From NCBI GenBank assembly GCA_013044465.1, contig JABEUL010000086.1, positions 1-13,526 of the forward strand: DNA of 13,526 nt, read 5' to 3'. A program made the position numbers and the translations under genes. Shown here in pieces: positions 1-7,171 of the stretch (within the stretch, counting starts at the first letter, position 1; the number at the start of each line of letters is the position of its first letter). The notes beneath the pieces are model-generated. The model had not been told where the DNA came from. It saw only the letters and a program-made list of their open reading frames with translations, and did not search any database. This DNA is from Acidimicrobiales bacterium (GTDB lineage: Bacteria; Actinomycetota; Acidimicrobiia; Acidimicrobiales; JABEUL01).

Positions 1-1
1 A

Positions 2-922
2 CTGACATTATTATTTGTTGGTTCAATGATGCTCGGCTCGGGTCCAGATTGGTCGTACGTTACTGGTCCTTACATTGTCGGCGGGGACAACAGATCAATA
101 GGTCAACCTTCAATGGATGCTGCGACTTGGGCATCGGAAAACTTGCCAATTAATTCCAATATTGCAGCAGACAGAGACAATGGTGCTTTAATGGCAGCAG
201 TTGGTCACCTTAGGCCAGTGACTGCCATTTCGGGGTCGCTAAACGTGGCTCCTCTTTATTACTCTAATTCAATTACATCCAGTGATATATCGCTAATTTT
301 AAAGGCAAAAATTCGGTTCCTGGTCGTAGACACTCGACTTGAGCGCGGGCCTCCGGCTTTTGGAAACTACTTTGAACCTACATCTTCAGTTAAAGAAGCT
401 ACCCTGACTTCAAAAGAGCTAACCAAGTTCAAAAATGTCCCTGGATTCGACCTCGTGTACAGTAATCGCTACGTCTACATATACGATCTATCGAATCTTT
501 CTGGCCTTCCTACACTGGGTGAAAGTTCCGGTGCAACTCCGGTAATTGGCAAATACGGCGCTAGTATTTCATATGGAACTCTTCTTTTATTTGTGGCTGC
601 TTTAATAATGGCTTTGTTAGCTGGGAAACTTAAAGGTAAACTGGCATATTTTTTCTCATTGTTTGTTTTAGGTGGCATGCTTCTAGTTCCGTTCTATGCA
701 TTGCCGGAGATCATTTTTCAGATACTTCTAGCAATTGCAGCATTTGGACTATATGTAATCTTGATTAGGGATGCAATTAAAATTGAGGCTCGAAAGAAGT
801 TAAGGGCTGTTGCTCGACTCTTAGTTCCTTTGATCGTTATCTTTGCTTCGGCAACCATTGCGATAATGTCCTCTTTGACTGTTTTTTCAACTTCATCATG
901 GCACTATGGGTTATTTGCCTAG
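2..922 (+). CDS. Polytopic membrane protein, C-terminal part (5' end outside window)
   Basis: The reading frame is open from the first bases of the window, and the residues before the first ATG (position 26) are hydrophobic (LTLLFVGS). That ATG is therefore probably internal and the gene 5'-truncated. Counting from it, residues 1-175 look like a soluble extracytoplasmic segment. It contains DAATWASENLP near residue 31 and FLVVDTRL near residue 98, a pattern I associate with the exported domain of large GT-C-like or polysaccharide-related membrane proteins. Residues 182-288 form about four hydrophobic segments (about 184-200, 206-224, 228-247, 266-288), with a basic loop (EARKKLR) before the last one. 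The gene stops 39 bp before the acyltransferase and heads a glycan cluster, so a role in polysaccharide or glycolipid synthesis or export is likely. The exact family is not recognised, because the diagnostic N-terminal part is missing. Confidence 0.75.
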   Translation: MTLLFVGSMMLGSGPDWSYVTGPYIVGGDNRSIGQPSMDAATWASENLPINSNIAADRDNGALMAAVGHLRPVTAISGSLNVAPLYYSNSITSSDISLILKAKIRFLVVDTRLERGPPAFGNYFEPTSSVKEATLTSKELTKFKNVPGFDLVYSNRYVYIYDLSNLSGLPTLGESSGATPVIGKYGASISYGTLLLFVAALIMALLAGKLKGKLAYFFSLFVLGGMLLVPFYALPEIIFQILLAIAAFGLYVILIRDAIKIEARKKLRAVARLLVPLIVIFASATIAIMSSLTVFSTSSWHYGLFA

Positions 923-961
923 TCCAGCTTGAATTGTCCGAAACGCAATAGAATAATATAA

Positions 962-1582
962 ATGCATAAGTTTAAAAGATTAATTAAGTCGATGGAGATT
1001 GGTTCTTCGACCAGTATTGACGGGAACCAATCAGCTTTTCAGCTTTTGATAGTTAGTCTAAAGGAAGATATAACTACTTTTACCAGGCAGTTTATTAGAA
1101 ATACAGTTGCTGGATCGATATTTATCCCACGAGCTCTAAGATGGCTTCTGCTGAATCTCAGTGGCCTTAAAATAGAAACTCCTAAGATCAGAGAGGATTG
1201 CAAATTTAACAATAGCTTTGTCTCGGTTGGAAAGCAGACTTCTATAAATAGAGCGTGTTATTTTGAAGGCAGTGGAACTATCTCCATTGGACAGAGGTCC
1301 AACATCGGGCCGGGATGCTATTTTTTAACTTCATCTCATAAACGCCAGATAGGCATCGGTCTTGACCATCCGTATTCAGAGCCGATTTTAGTTGGGGATC
1401 GAGTTTGGATAGGTGCCAGATCAACTTTGCTCCCAGGAACAGTAATTGAGGATGACTGTGTTGTCGCAGCCGGCTCAGTAGTTAAGGGAAAGTTAAGATC
1501 AGGTTTAGTGTATGGTGGCGTGCCAGCAATTGAGCTTAAAGTGAAGAGTGTTCCTTCGAATGTTAAACCTACAAGAGAGTGA
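962..1582 (+). CDS. Left-handed beta-helix acyltransferase (hexapeptide repeat, WbbJ/NodL/MAT-like)
   Basis: This 206-residue protein probably transfers an acetyl or other acyl group from acyl-CoA to a sugar hydroxyl of the glycan built by its neighbours. Residues about 83-175 carry the imperfect hexapeptide repeats of a left-handed beta-helix (for example ISIGQRSNIGPGCYF and PILVGDRVWIGARSTLLPGTVI). The SSHK segment contains His126, the likely catalytic base in this superfamily. The end of the helix reads AAGSVVKG and then VYGGVPA (about 183-189), the usual C-terminal signature of maltose/galactoside O-acetyltransferase relatives. Residues 1-70 are not part of the helix and include a moderately hydrophobic stretch (about 50-68), which could give membrane association. 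The ATG at 962 has no clear Shine-Dalgarno sequence. The acceptor sugar cannot be told from the sequence. Confidence 0.88.
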   Translation: MHKFKRLIKSMEIGSSTSIDGNQSAFQLLIVSLKEDITTFTRQFIRNTVAGSIFIPRALRWLLLNLSGLKIETPKIREDCKFNNSFVSVGKQTSINRACYFEGSGTISIGQRSNIGPGCYFLTSSHKRQIGIGLDHPYSEPILVGDRVWIGARSTLLPGTVIEDDCVVAAGSVVKGKLRSGLVYGGVPAIELKVKSVPSNVKPTRE

Positions 1583-1808
1583 TTCTGACAGTATAAAAAA
1601 TATACCTAATGTCAACACTCTGAAGGTAGTTGTAAGTGAATGGTAAGAAAATTAACTTCATTACCACTTAGAGTACGGTACTAAGTACTGGTTGCGATCA
1701 TTAACTTTATTAAAGAGTAATTACTCTAAATGTCTAAGTAGTATTACAGCCAAATTACTATGAAACCGCTCTGGAAATAAGTTGAAAAACACTACACTAT
1801 AGAAAATT
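1583..1808. promoter_or_regulatory. 226-bp AT-rich, palindrome-dense spacer inside the glycan cluster
   Basis: No gene is seen here. The spacer holds a possible bulged stem-loop (TAAGTG 1633-1638 with CACTTA 1665-1670, and GTAA 1643-1646 with TTAC 1661-1664). It also holds an interrupted palindrome AGTAC-G-GTACT (1672-1682), AGTACT (1684-1689), a perfect 14-bp palindrome AGAGTAATTACTCT (1714-1727), and TAGTA/TACTA arms (1739-1743, 1756-1760). It is the only sizeable gap in the + strand cluster, and the gene after it lacks a Shine-Dalgarno sequence. A promoter or operator for the four-glycosyltransferase run is therefore plausible. TACACT (1793-1798) could be a -10 for a nearly leaderless transcript, but no good -35 matches it. 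There is no GC-rich hairpin with a T-run, so a classical terminator is not supported. Confidence 0.4.
1714..1727. repeat. Perfect 14-bp palindrome (AGAGTAATTACTCT)
   Basis: AGAGTAA is followed directly by its reverse complement TTACTCT. It lies 82 bp upstream of the GT2 start at 1809, within a group of AGTA/TACT half-sites. The size and symmetry fit a dimeric regulator site; the regulator is unknown. Confidence 0.45.
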
Positions 1809-2684
1809 ATGACGACAATATATCGCCAAAGAGTCTCGGTAAGGAACTCGGACACATATCGCATAAAGAATCCCGATTACAGCAACTTGTCACTCACTCC
1901 AAATAGGACCGAAGCAGTTTCAGTAGTGATTCCGGCAATGAACGAAGAGAAAAATATTCCATATGTTCTCGATGCTCTTCCCCGGTGGATTTATGAATGC
2001 ATATTGGTAGATGGTAATTCCAAAGATAATACCGTTCGGGTAGCCAGGGAGGTGATGCCGTCGATCAAAGTGGTCAGGCAAACACGCCGAGGGAAGGGAA
2101 ATGCTTTAGCGTGTGGTTTCAATGCCGCATCAGGTGACATAATTGTCATGCTCGATGCGGACTGCTCCACTCGGCCAGATGAGATTAAGTTATTTGTAGA
2201 GACTTTGATTGAAACTGGGGCAGACTTTGCCAAGGGATCCCGCAGTCTTGAAGGAGGGGGTAGCGCCGACCTAACTGCTCTTAGGTGGTTGGGCAATTGG
2301 GCTCTCTCGAAGTCAGTAAATGTCCTGTTTAAAACCGATTTTACTGACCTATGTTATGGATATAACGCCTTTTGGGCTGACATATTGCCTGAATTTGATT
2401 TACAAGTAGAACCTGTCGATCCATTTTCCACCTCGCCGATGCTATGGGGAGATGGATTCGAAATTGAAACATTGCTGGCACTTCGTGCGGCTTCAGCTAA
2501 TCTCAACATTGTGGAAATTCCAAGTGTCGAGGACTCTAGGTTACACGGAAGGTCAAATCTTAATGCTTTTCGTGATGGCGTGCGGGTTGCAAGAACAATT
2601 CGCACCGAATGGAAGAGACGCAAGAGGCCAATAGGGCAACCCCAAGAAGTGGTCGTTCAAAATGAAAAGAGCGAAGTAGCGTGA
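1809..2684 (+). CDS. Family 2 glycosyltransferase, dolichyl-phosphate-mannose-synthase-like
   Basis: A 291-residue GT-A fold enzyme that transfers a sugar from a nucleotide donor, by family precedent often to polyprenyl phosphate. The nucleotide-binding start is VSVVIPAMNEEKNI (about 37-50), followed by ILVDGNSKDNT (65-75) and RGKGNAL (94-100), all typical of the DPM1/GT2 group. LDADCS (115-120) supplies the metal-binding DxD motif (Asp116, Asp118). DFAKGSR (139-145) and the later YGYNAFW (183-189) also match this group. There are no C-terminal transmembrane helices, so it should be cytosolic or peripheral. About 36 residues precede the first beta strand, longer than needed, and no Shine-Dalgarno sequence is visible at the ATG, so the true start could lie slightly inside. 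It overlaps the next gene and is the first of four co-directional glycosyltransferases. Confidence 0.9.
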   Translation: MTTIYRQRVSVRNSDTYRIKNPDYSNLSLTPNRTEAVSVVIPAMNEEKNIPYVLDALPRWIYECILVDGNSKDNTVRVAREVMPSIKVVRQTRRGKGNALACGFNAASGDIIVMLDADCSTRPDEIKLFVETLIETGADFAKGSRSLEGGGSADLTALRWLGNWALSKSVNVLFKTDFTDLCYGYNAFWADILPEFDLQVEPVDPFSTSPMLWGDGFEIETLLALRAASANLNIVEIPSVEDSRLHGRSNLNAFRDGVRVARTIRTEWKRRKRPIGQPQEVVVQNEKSEVA

Positions 2685-3607
2685 TGGCAATTTCCGTGGT
2701 CATTTGTGCTTATAGTACCAAAAGACTGCACATGATTGAAAGGGCAGTGAAGAGCGTAGAGATACAGTCTTTGCAACCTCAGGAGATCATATTAGTAATC
2801 GATCACAACGACGAGCTATTTAAGACTTTATCCGATATATATCCAGATCTTAAAGTACTTACAAATTCGGGCTCGCGTGGGCTATCTGGAGCAAGAAACT
2901 CTGGCGTGGAAGCATCTGTGGGTGACATAATCGCTTTCCTTGACGATGATGCATGTGCTTTTGAAACTTGGTTGGAAAATTTGGTGTCTCCGTTTAATGA
3001 TCCTGATGTAGTAGCTACTGGGGGTCTGATCAAGCCTGACTTTGAAGCCGGAACTCCTAAATGGCTACCCGAAGAATTCTTGTGGACAGTTGGTTGTTCT
3101 TACAAAGGTCTGCCAGAAGACGAGAGTGTTATTAGAAATCCAATTGGTGCATCTATGGCGTATCGACGAGATGTTCTCATGAGATCTGGGCTCTTTGATG
3201 AGAAGATTGGAAGAATCGGTTCATCTCCACTGGGCTGTGAAGAGACCGAACTGGCCATAAGGTCCACAAATCTCTTCAGCGGTGCAAAAATTATATATGT
3301 GCCCAGCTCTTTGGTAATGCATACCGTTACCGTCGAACGTGCCAAAGTTAGATATTTTTTGAAAAGATGCTATATGGAGGGAATTTCTAAGGCCCTTGTT
3401 GCTAGTCGTGTCGGCAAGACAAAGGCGCTTGAAAGTGAAAAACAGTATGCAACTTCTACACTTCCAGCCGGATTTGTTGCTTATATGGTTTCTGGATTTA
3501 GAGGGAGTAGGTATGACTTTTATAAGGCAGCATTTATATTGGGTGGCTTTTTTGCAACGGCATCTGGATACCTGAAGGAAAAGATATTCACAACGGTGAG
3601 AACATAA
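2681..3607 (+). CDS. Family 2 glycosyltransferase
   Basis: An inverting GT-A glycosyltransferase of 308 residues counted from GTG 2681. ATG 2684 is an equally good start. Either one overlaps the preceding stop codon, which implies translational coupling. SVVICAYS (about 5-12) is the first nucleotide-binding strand. SGARNSGVEAS (69-79) and AFLDDDA (85-91) give the donor and metal site (DxD at 88-90). NPIGASMAYRRDVL (153-166) and EETEL (187-191) mark the acceptor side, where the catalytic base of GT2 enzymes normally sits. The C-terminal 60 residues contain two weakly hydrophobic stretches (about 262-272, 283-296) that may be amphipathic membrane contacts. Similar proteins are sometimes annotated as glucosyl-dolichyl-phosphate glucuronosyltransferase, but I would not assign the sugar. 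It ends one base before the next gene. Confidence 0.9.
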   Translation: MMAISVVICAYSTKRLHMIERAVKSVEIQSLQPQEIILVIDHNDELFKTLSDIYPDLKVLTNSGSRGLSGARNSGVEASVGDIIAFLDDDACAFETWLENLVSPFNDPDVVATGGLIKPDFEAGTPKWLPEEFLWTVGCSYKGLPEDESVIRNPIGASMAYRRDVLMRSGLFDEKIGRIGSSPLGCEETELAIRSTNLFSGAKIIYVPSSLVMHTVTVERAKVRYFLKRCYMEGISKALVASRVGKTKALESEKQYATSTLPAGFVAYMVSGFRGSRYDFYKAAFILGGFFATASGYLKEKIFTTVRT

Positions 3608-3608
3608 T

Positions 3609-4712
3609 ATGGGCGCTTTGGAGATTGTAATGGTGAGCGCTTTAAACTATCCGAGTTTGGGTGGAACTGAGACTCATATAATTGAAACTTCGAAAAGGCT
3701 TGCAGCGAGGGGTCATCAGGTGACTAATTTAACCTGCGATAAGTTTGGTGAACTTAAAAAAACTGAGATCCTCGAAGAGGTCGAAATAAGGCGGTTTAAG
3801 GCCTATCCCAAGAATGCAGACCTTTACTTCTCGCCGAAACTGATTAAAGAGTTGGAATATTTATCTGCAGATATAATTCATATACAAGGTATTCATACTT
3901 TTGTCACGCCAATGGCACTATTGAAATTAAGAAACTCACGCATACCAGTGGTTTTATCATTTCACTCTGGGGGTCATTCAAGCCAAGTTAGAAGAACAAT
4001 TCGCTCAGTTCAGTTCAAAGCAATTTCGAGATTGCTCTCTCCGGTGAAAAAGGCAATTGCAGTTAGTGAATTTGAGCGCAATTATTTCCAAGAAATGTTT
4101 GGAAATTATGCGCCGCCAATAGATATTGTTCCCAATGGTATAGAAACTATTGAAACGCTTAGAATAGAAAAGGTAGTGCAATCTGGTAATCCGATTATTG
4201 TGTCGGCAGGAAGACTTGTCAAATATAAGGGGCATCATCGCCTAATCGAAGCTATTTCACACCTTAAGGGTGAGTTTCCCAATATTAAAGTTCATATCGT
4301 AGGTGAAGGACCTTATAAAGCTAATCTTTTGAGACTAATTGAGCGACTTGGACTTTCAAACTACATAACTATTGAAAGCTTTTCAAGAAATGAGCGACAA
4401 GAACTGTTTTCACTAATTGGCAGTGCCAATCTTATGGTTCTTTTGAGTGACTATGAAGCCCATCCAGTTTCAATATTAGAGGCATGCGCATTAGGAGTTC
4501 CATCGTTGGTTTTAGATTCGACTGGTTTACACGATTTGGTTAAGGACGATTTCGCATATCCTGTGGCATCTAAAGCCGCCTCTTATGAGATTGCCACAAG
4601 AGTCAAAGAAATACTGAAATCTAAATTGTTGCAAAAAGGCCCTGCCCAACTAACTTGGGATAACACTGTAGATAAGATGTTAGAAATCTACGAAGAAGTA
4701 ATCTCACAATGA
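3609..4712 (+). CDS. Family 4 glycosyltransferase (GT-B fold)
   Basis: A retaining GT-B glycosyltransferase of 367 residues. The acceptor domain begins with EIVMVSALNYPSLGGTETH (about 5-23), the glycine-rich loop usual in GT4. DIVPNGIE (172-179) is the interdomain linker. The donor domain starts with SAGRLVKYKGH (199-209), where the Arg and Lys bind donor phosphates. The E-x7-E motif is intact (Glu283 and Glu291 in EAHPVSILE), followed by ACALGVPSLV. The start at 3609 is preferred because it keeps the first beta strand and has GGTGAG 8 nt upstream. The ATG at 3630 also has a GGAG 6 nt upstream, but it would remove that strand. It is spaced 1 nt from the GT2 gene before it and overlaps the next gene by 4 nt. 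Donor and acceptor are unknown. Confidence 0.92.
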   Translation: MGALEIVMVSALNYPSLGGTETHIIETSKRLAARGHQVTNLTCDKFGELKKTEILEEVEIRRFKAYPKNADLYFSPKLIKELEYLSADIIHIQGIHTFVTPMALLKLRNSRIPVVLSFHSGGHSSQVRRTIRSVQFKAISRLLSPVKKAIAVSEFERNYFQEMFGNYAPPIDIVPNGIETIETLRIEKVVQSGNPIIVSAGRLVKYKGHHRLIEAISHLKGEFPNIKVHIVGEGPYKANLLRLIERLGLSNYITIESFSRNERQELFSLIGSANLMVLLSDYEAHPVSILEACALGVPSLVLDSTGLHDLVKDDFAYPVASKAASYEIATRVKEILKSKLLQKGPAQLTWDNTVDKMLEIYEEVISQ

Positions 4713-5902
4713 GGGTTCTTCTCGCTACTCAGTTTTTTCCTCCCGTCGCAGGTGGGGAGGAGAGGCATGTATATAATCTTGCAACAGCGCTTGCATCGCG
4801 GGGAAACGAGGTTACTGTGGCAACCTCCTCACAGGGAGGCTCCTCGAGTGATTTTGAGGTAGTTTGCTTGGAACCTAGTGCTTCTCTGCTGCACTTCAAG
4901 TATGTTGACGTCAAGCGTCCTCATGCGCTTCCCATTTCAGATCCACTGGTGTCGCGGAGGCTTAAAACTCTTATTATGGCTAACAAGTTTGAAGTAATTC
5001 ATGGCCACAACTGGTTTGCAAATTCGTTACTTTCACGCTCGGTGAGAGGCAAGATTCCTTTAGTCGAGACTTTGCATGACTATAGTCATGTTTGCGCAAC
5101 TAAACGATTAGTTAAAAATGGCGTCCTATGTGAGGGCCCAGGACTTGCTTGCATTTCGTGCTCTTCAATTCACTATGGAGGTGTTGTTGGATCTGGGGTA
5201 GCTATGTTGAATGCTTTCGAGAGATTTAAGCGTAACGCTCGTGTTTCCCATTTCATAGCAGTTAGTCGTTATGTTGCCACAAGGAACCGGCTGTCGAGTT
5301 CAGGAGTTCCATTTTCTGTAATTCCAAATTTTATTCCCGACTCTTTAATTGTCAAGACTCGCATCGAACCGGATAGTCGAACTGTTTTTTATGCCGGAGA
5401 TCTTTCAATCGATAAGGGGGTGAAAGTGCTCTTCAGTGCTTATGAGAAACTGAGAGCAGCCGGAGTAGACTTGGAACTGCGATTGGCTGGCCGAATAGTG
5501 GACGTAGGATCGATTCCAGAGGGAGTTACTTATCTTGGCGAGTTGACTTCGGATGCGACTCAGAAGGAAATTAGCAATGCGACCGTTGTGGCCGCTCCCT
5601 CAATTTATCCAGACCCATGTCCAACAGTTGTTCTTGAGGCAATGGCTAAGGGAAGAGCAATTGTTTCCACTTCGGTTGGTGGAATTACCGATATGGTAGA
5701 AGATGGAATTACCGGAATACTCACGAAACCAAACAGGGCCTCTGAAACAGCAGATGCTATCGCGAAACTGCTTTTTGATCCAGGACTTGCAAAAAACATG
5801 GGTGAAAAAGCACTTTCTAAGGTAATGTCATTTACGACTTCGGCAGTAGTTGACAAAATTGAAGATACTTACCGTAATGCTATTGCGAACTCACTTCGCT
5901 GA
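4709..5902 (+). CDS. Family 4 glycosyltransferase (GT-B fold) with Cys cluster
   Basis: A 397-residue GT4 enzyme. RVLLATQFFPPVAGGEERH (2-20) forms the N-terminal strand and glycine loop, VIPNFIPD (204-211) the linker, and AGDLSIDKG (229-237) the donor phosphate region. In the usual E-x7-E motif the first glutamate is Asp302, in DPCPTVVLE ending at Glu310. Residues 129-151 hold four cysteines (129, 141, 148, 151) after LHDYSHVC. A similar Cys-rich insert occurs in a subset of GT4 proteins and may bind a metal, which is an inference. ATG 4709 overlaps the previous stop (ATGA), and GAAGAAG lies 10 nt upstream. It is the last gene of the + strand run and ends 47 bp from the convergent hydrolase gene, with no hairpin terminator visible between them. 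The substrate is unknown. Confidence 0.92.
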   Translation: MRVLLATQFFPPVAGGEERHVYNLATALASRGNEVTVATSSQGGSSSDFEVVCLEPSASLLHFKYVDVKRPHALPISDPLVSRRLKTLIMANKFEVIHGHNWFANSLLSRSVRGKIPLVETLHDYSHVCATKRLVKNGVLCEGPGLACISCSSIHYGGVVGSGVAMLNAFERFKRNARVSHFIAVSRYVATRNRLSSSGVPFSVIPNFIPDSLIVKTRIEPDSRTVFYAGDLSIDKGVKVLFSAYEKLRAAGVDLELRLAGRIVDVGSIPEGVTYLGELTSDATQKEISNATVVAAPSIYPDPCPTVVLEAMAKGRAIVSTSVGGITDMVEDGITGILTKPNRASETADAIAKLLFDPGLAKNMGEKALSKVMSFTTSAVVDKIEDTYRNAIANSLR

Positions 5903-5949
5903 CTTGACTTATGAACCATACGGGATGACATTGTAGAGGTATCTAGTGT

Positions 5950-7122
5950 TTAATGAAAGGCTGCGAGACTTTCGAATGTGGGAGTTGTAGACCACCCACT
6001 TCCGTTACTGCTCACAATCGACCACCCAGGTACAACATACGGAGTTGGTTCGTAGGCATACCAAGATAGGGCCACGACGTATTTGAGTTGTCTCGCAACT
6101 TCAAAGCTTTGGGTGAGATATAGTGCTCGAGTTTGTTCTGAAACGGTGGGAAATCCTTGACCTGCGACGGTGGTGTAACCAAATTCAGAAATGTATTCAA
6201 GCTTTGATCCTTCACCATTTGCTGCCATGACATCATGCATCTCAACCATGCCCAGGAAATTCTCATTCATTGTTCCAAATGAGTCCTGGTAGTCATATTG
6301 TGGACTATTTACCTCCGGTGATCTATTGGCGCAGTAGGGGTGTACGCCCAGAATATCGAAAAAGTGATGATCACTTGAGGCGGTTGCTGGAAACTCTTGG
6401 TTTATGTACTGGTATGTGCTTGTTAGGTACCCGATGTCGTTCCTACTCAAACCGGCAAACATAACCTGCGAAGATTGGTTAACTGACCGAATTGCCATAT
6501 AACTTGTTTCCAAAAGTCTTGCATAAATTGCCGGATCAGGAAAGGGTTGGGCGAAACTTTCAATATTGGGTTCATTCCAAATTTCGTAAAAGGAGACTTT
6601 AGTGGAGTAACGAGTCGTAAGTGTAGTAACGAACTGAGACCATTTGAGAAGTTCTGGTGTGCTCTCAGGCAAGAGCCAAGGTTCTACGCTCTCCGTGGGC
6701 TTTCCTTGATCCCTTGCCCAATCTGGAAAGCCAATTATTTGAATCTTTACCTGTAGTCCACGCGCAGTGACAAGAGAGACGAGTTCGTCCAAATTCTGCC
6801 ATTTAAACTGACCCAAGTTTGGTTCGAGATAAGACCAGTTTGCGTCGGTCGAGATTATCTGAACTCCAGCAGATATTGCAAGATTCAAGAGACTAACTAC
6901 CTCGGCACGAGACAAAAACTCCGGGAAAATACTCAGGTCTTTTTCAGGAAACTGTGCTTTAACGGGTGAAATCACAGGTGCCGTAGTCGAGGAACGAGTT
7001 GTCGGCGTTGTGCTTTTAGATGAAACTACTTTGGTCTTATTCGGAATGAGATCGAATAAAGCCAAAGTTCCCATTGCAAGCAAAAGGCACGCGGCTAGTA
7101 TCATGATTTTTCTTTGTTTCAT
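5950..7122 (-). CDS. Membrane-anchored/secreted clan GH-A glycoside hydrolase (GH39/PslG-like), copy 2
   Basis: A 390-residue exported glycosidase. Residues 1-24 are a basic, then hydrophobic, signal peptide or anchor. A Thr/Ser/Pro-rich linker (about 34-52) follows, then a TIM-barrel catalytic domain (about 60-390). The acid/base is predicted at Glu184 in EIWNEPN and the nucleophile at Glu313 in YISEFG. NWSYLEPNLGQF (95-106) and DILGVHPY (256-263) are further clan GH-A landmarks. By family precedent it hydrolyses a beta-linked polysaccharide; PslG in Pseudomonas acts on the Psl exopolysaccharide made by its own locus. Its place next to a glycosyltransferase cluster suggests a comparable glycan-trimming role, which is an inference. 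The ATG has only a weak AAAGAG upstream. It lies 49 bp downstream of its paralogue and is probably co-transcribed with it. An LAAC at 9-12 resembles a lipobox but has too short a hydrophobic lead. Confidence 0.87.
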   Translation of the reverse strand: MKQRKIMILAACLLLAMGTLALFDLIPNKTKVVSSKSTTPTTRSSTTAPVISPVKAQFPEKDLSIFPEFLSRAEVVSLLNLAISAGVQIISTDANWSYLEPNLGQFKWQNLDELVSLVTARGLQVKIQIIGFPDWARDQGKPTESVEPWLLPESTPELLKWSQFVTTLTTRYSTKVSFYEIWNEPNIESFAQPFPDPAIYARLLETSYMAIRSVNQSSQVMFAGLSRNDIGYLTSTYQYINQEFPATASSDHHFFDILGVHPYCANRSPEVNSPQYDYQDSFGTMNENFLGMVEMHDVMAANGEGSKLEYISEFGYTTVAGQGFPTVSEQTRALYLTQSFEVARQLKYVVALSWYAYEPTPYVVPGWSIVSSNGSGWSTTPTFESLAAFH

Positions 7123-7171
7123 GCCACTCTTTAAAGGGCATTCCAGGATGTATTAATGGTGTTTTACGTTA

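Noticed and set aside
929..957. TTGAAT and AATAAT spaced 17 bp before the acyltransferase gene
   Set aside because: It resembles a -35/-10 pair, but transcription would begin at or after the ATG at 962, which does not fit that start codon.
7087..7098. LAAC at residues 9-12 of the downstream hydrolase, resembling a lipobox
   Set aside because: Only about three hydrophobic residues precede it, and the hydrophobic run continues for ten residues after the Cys. A signal anchor or ordinary signal peptide is more likely than a lipoprotein.
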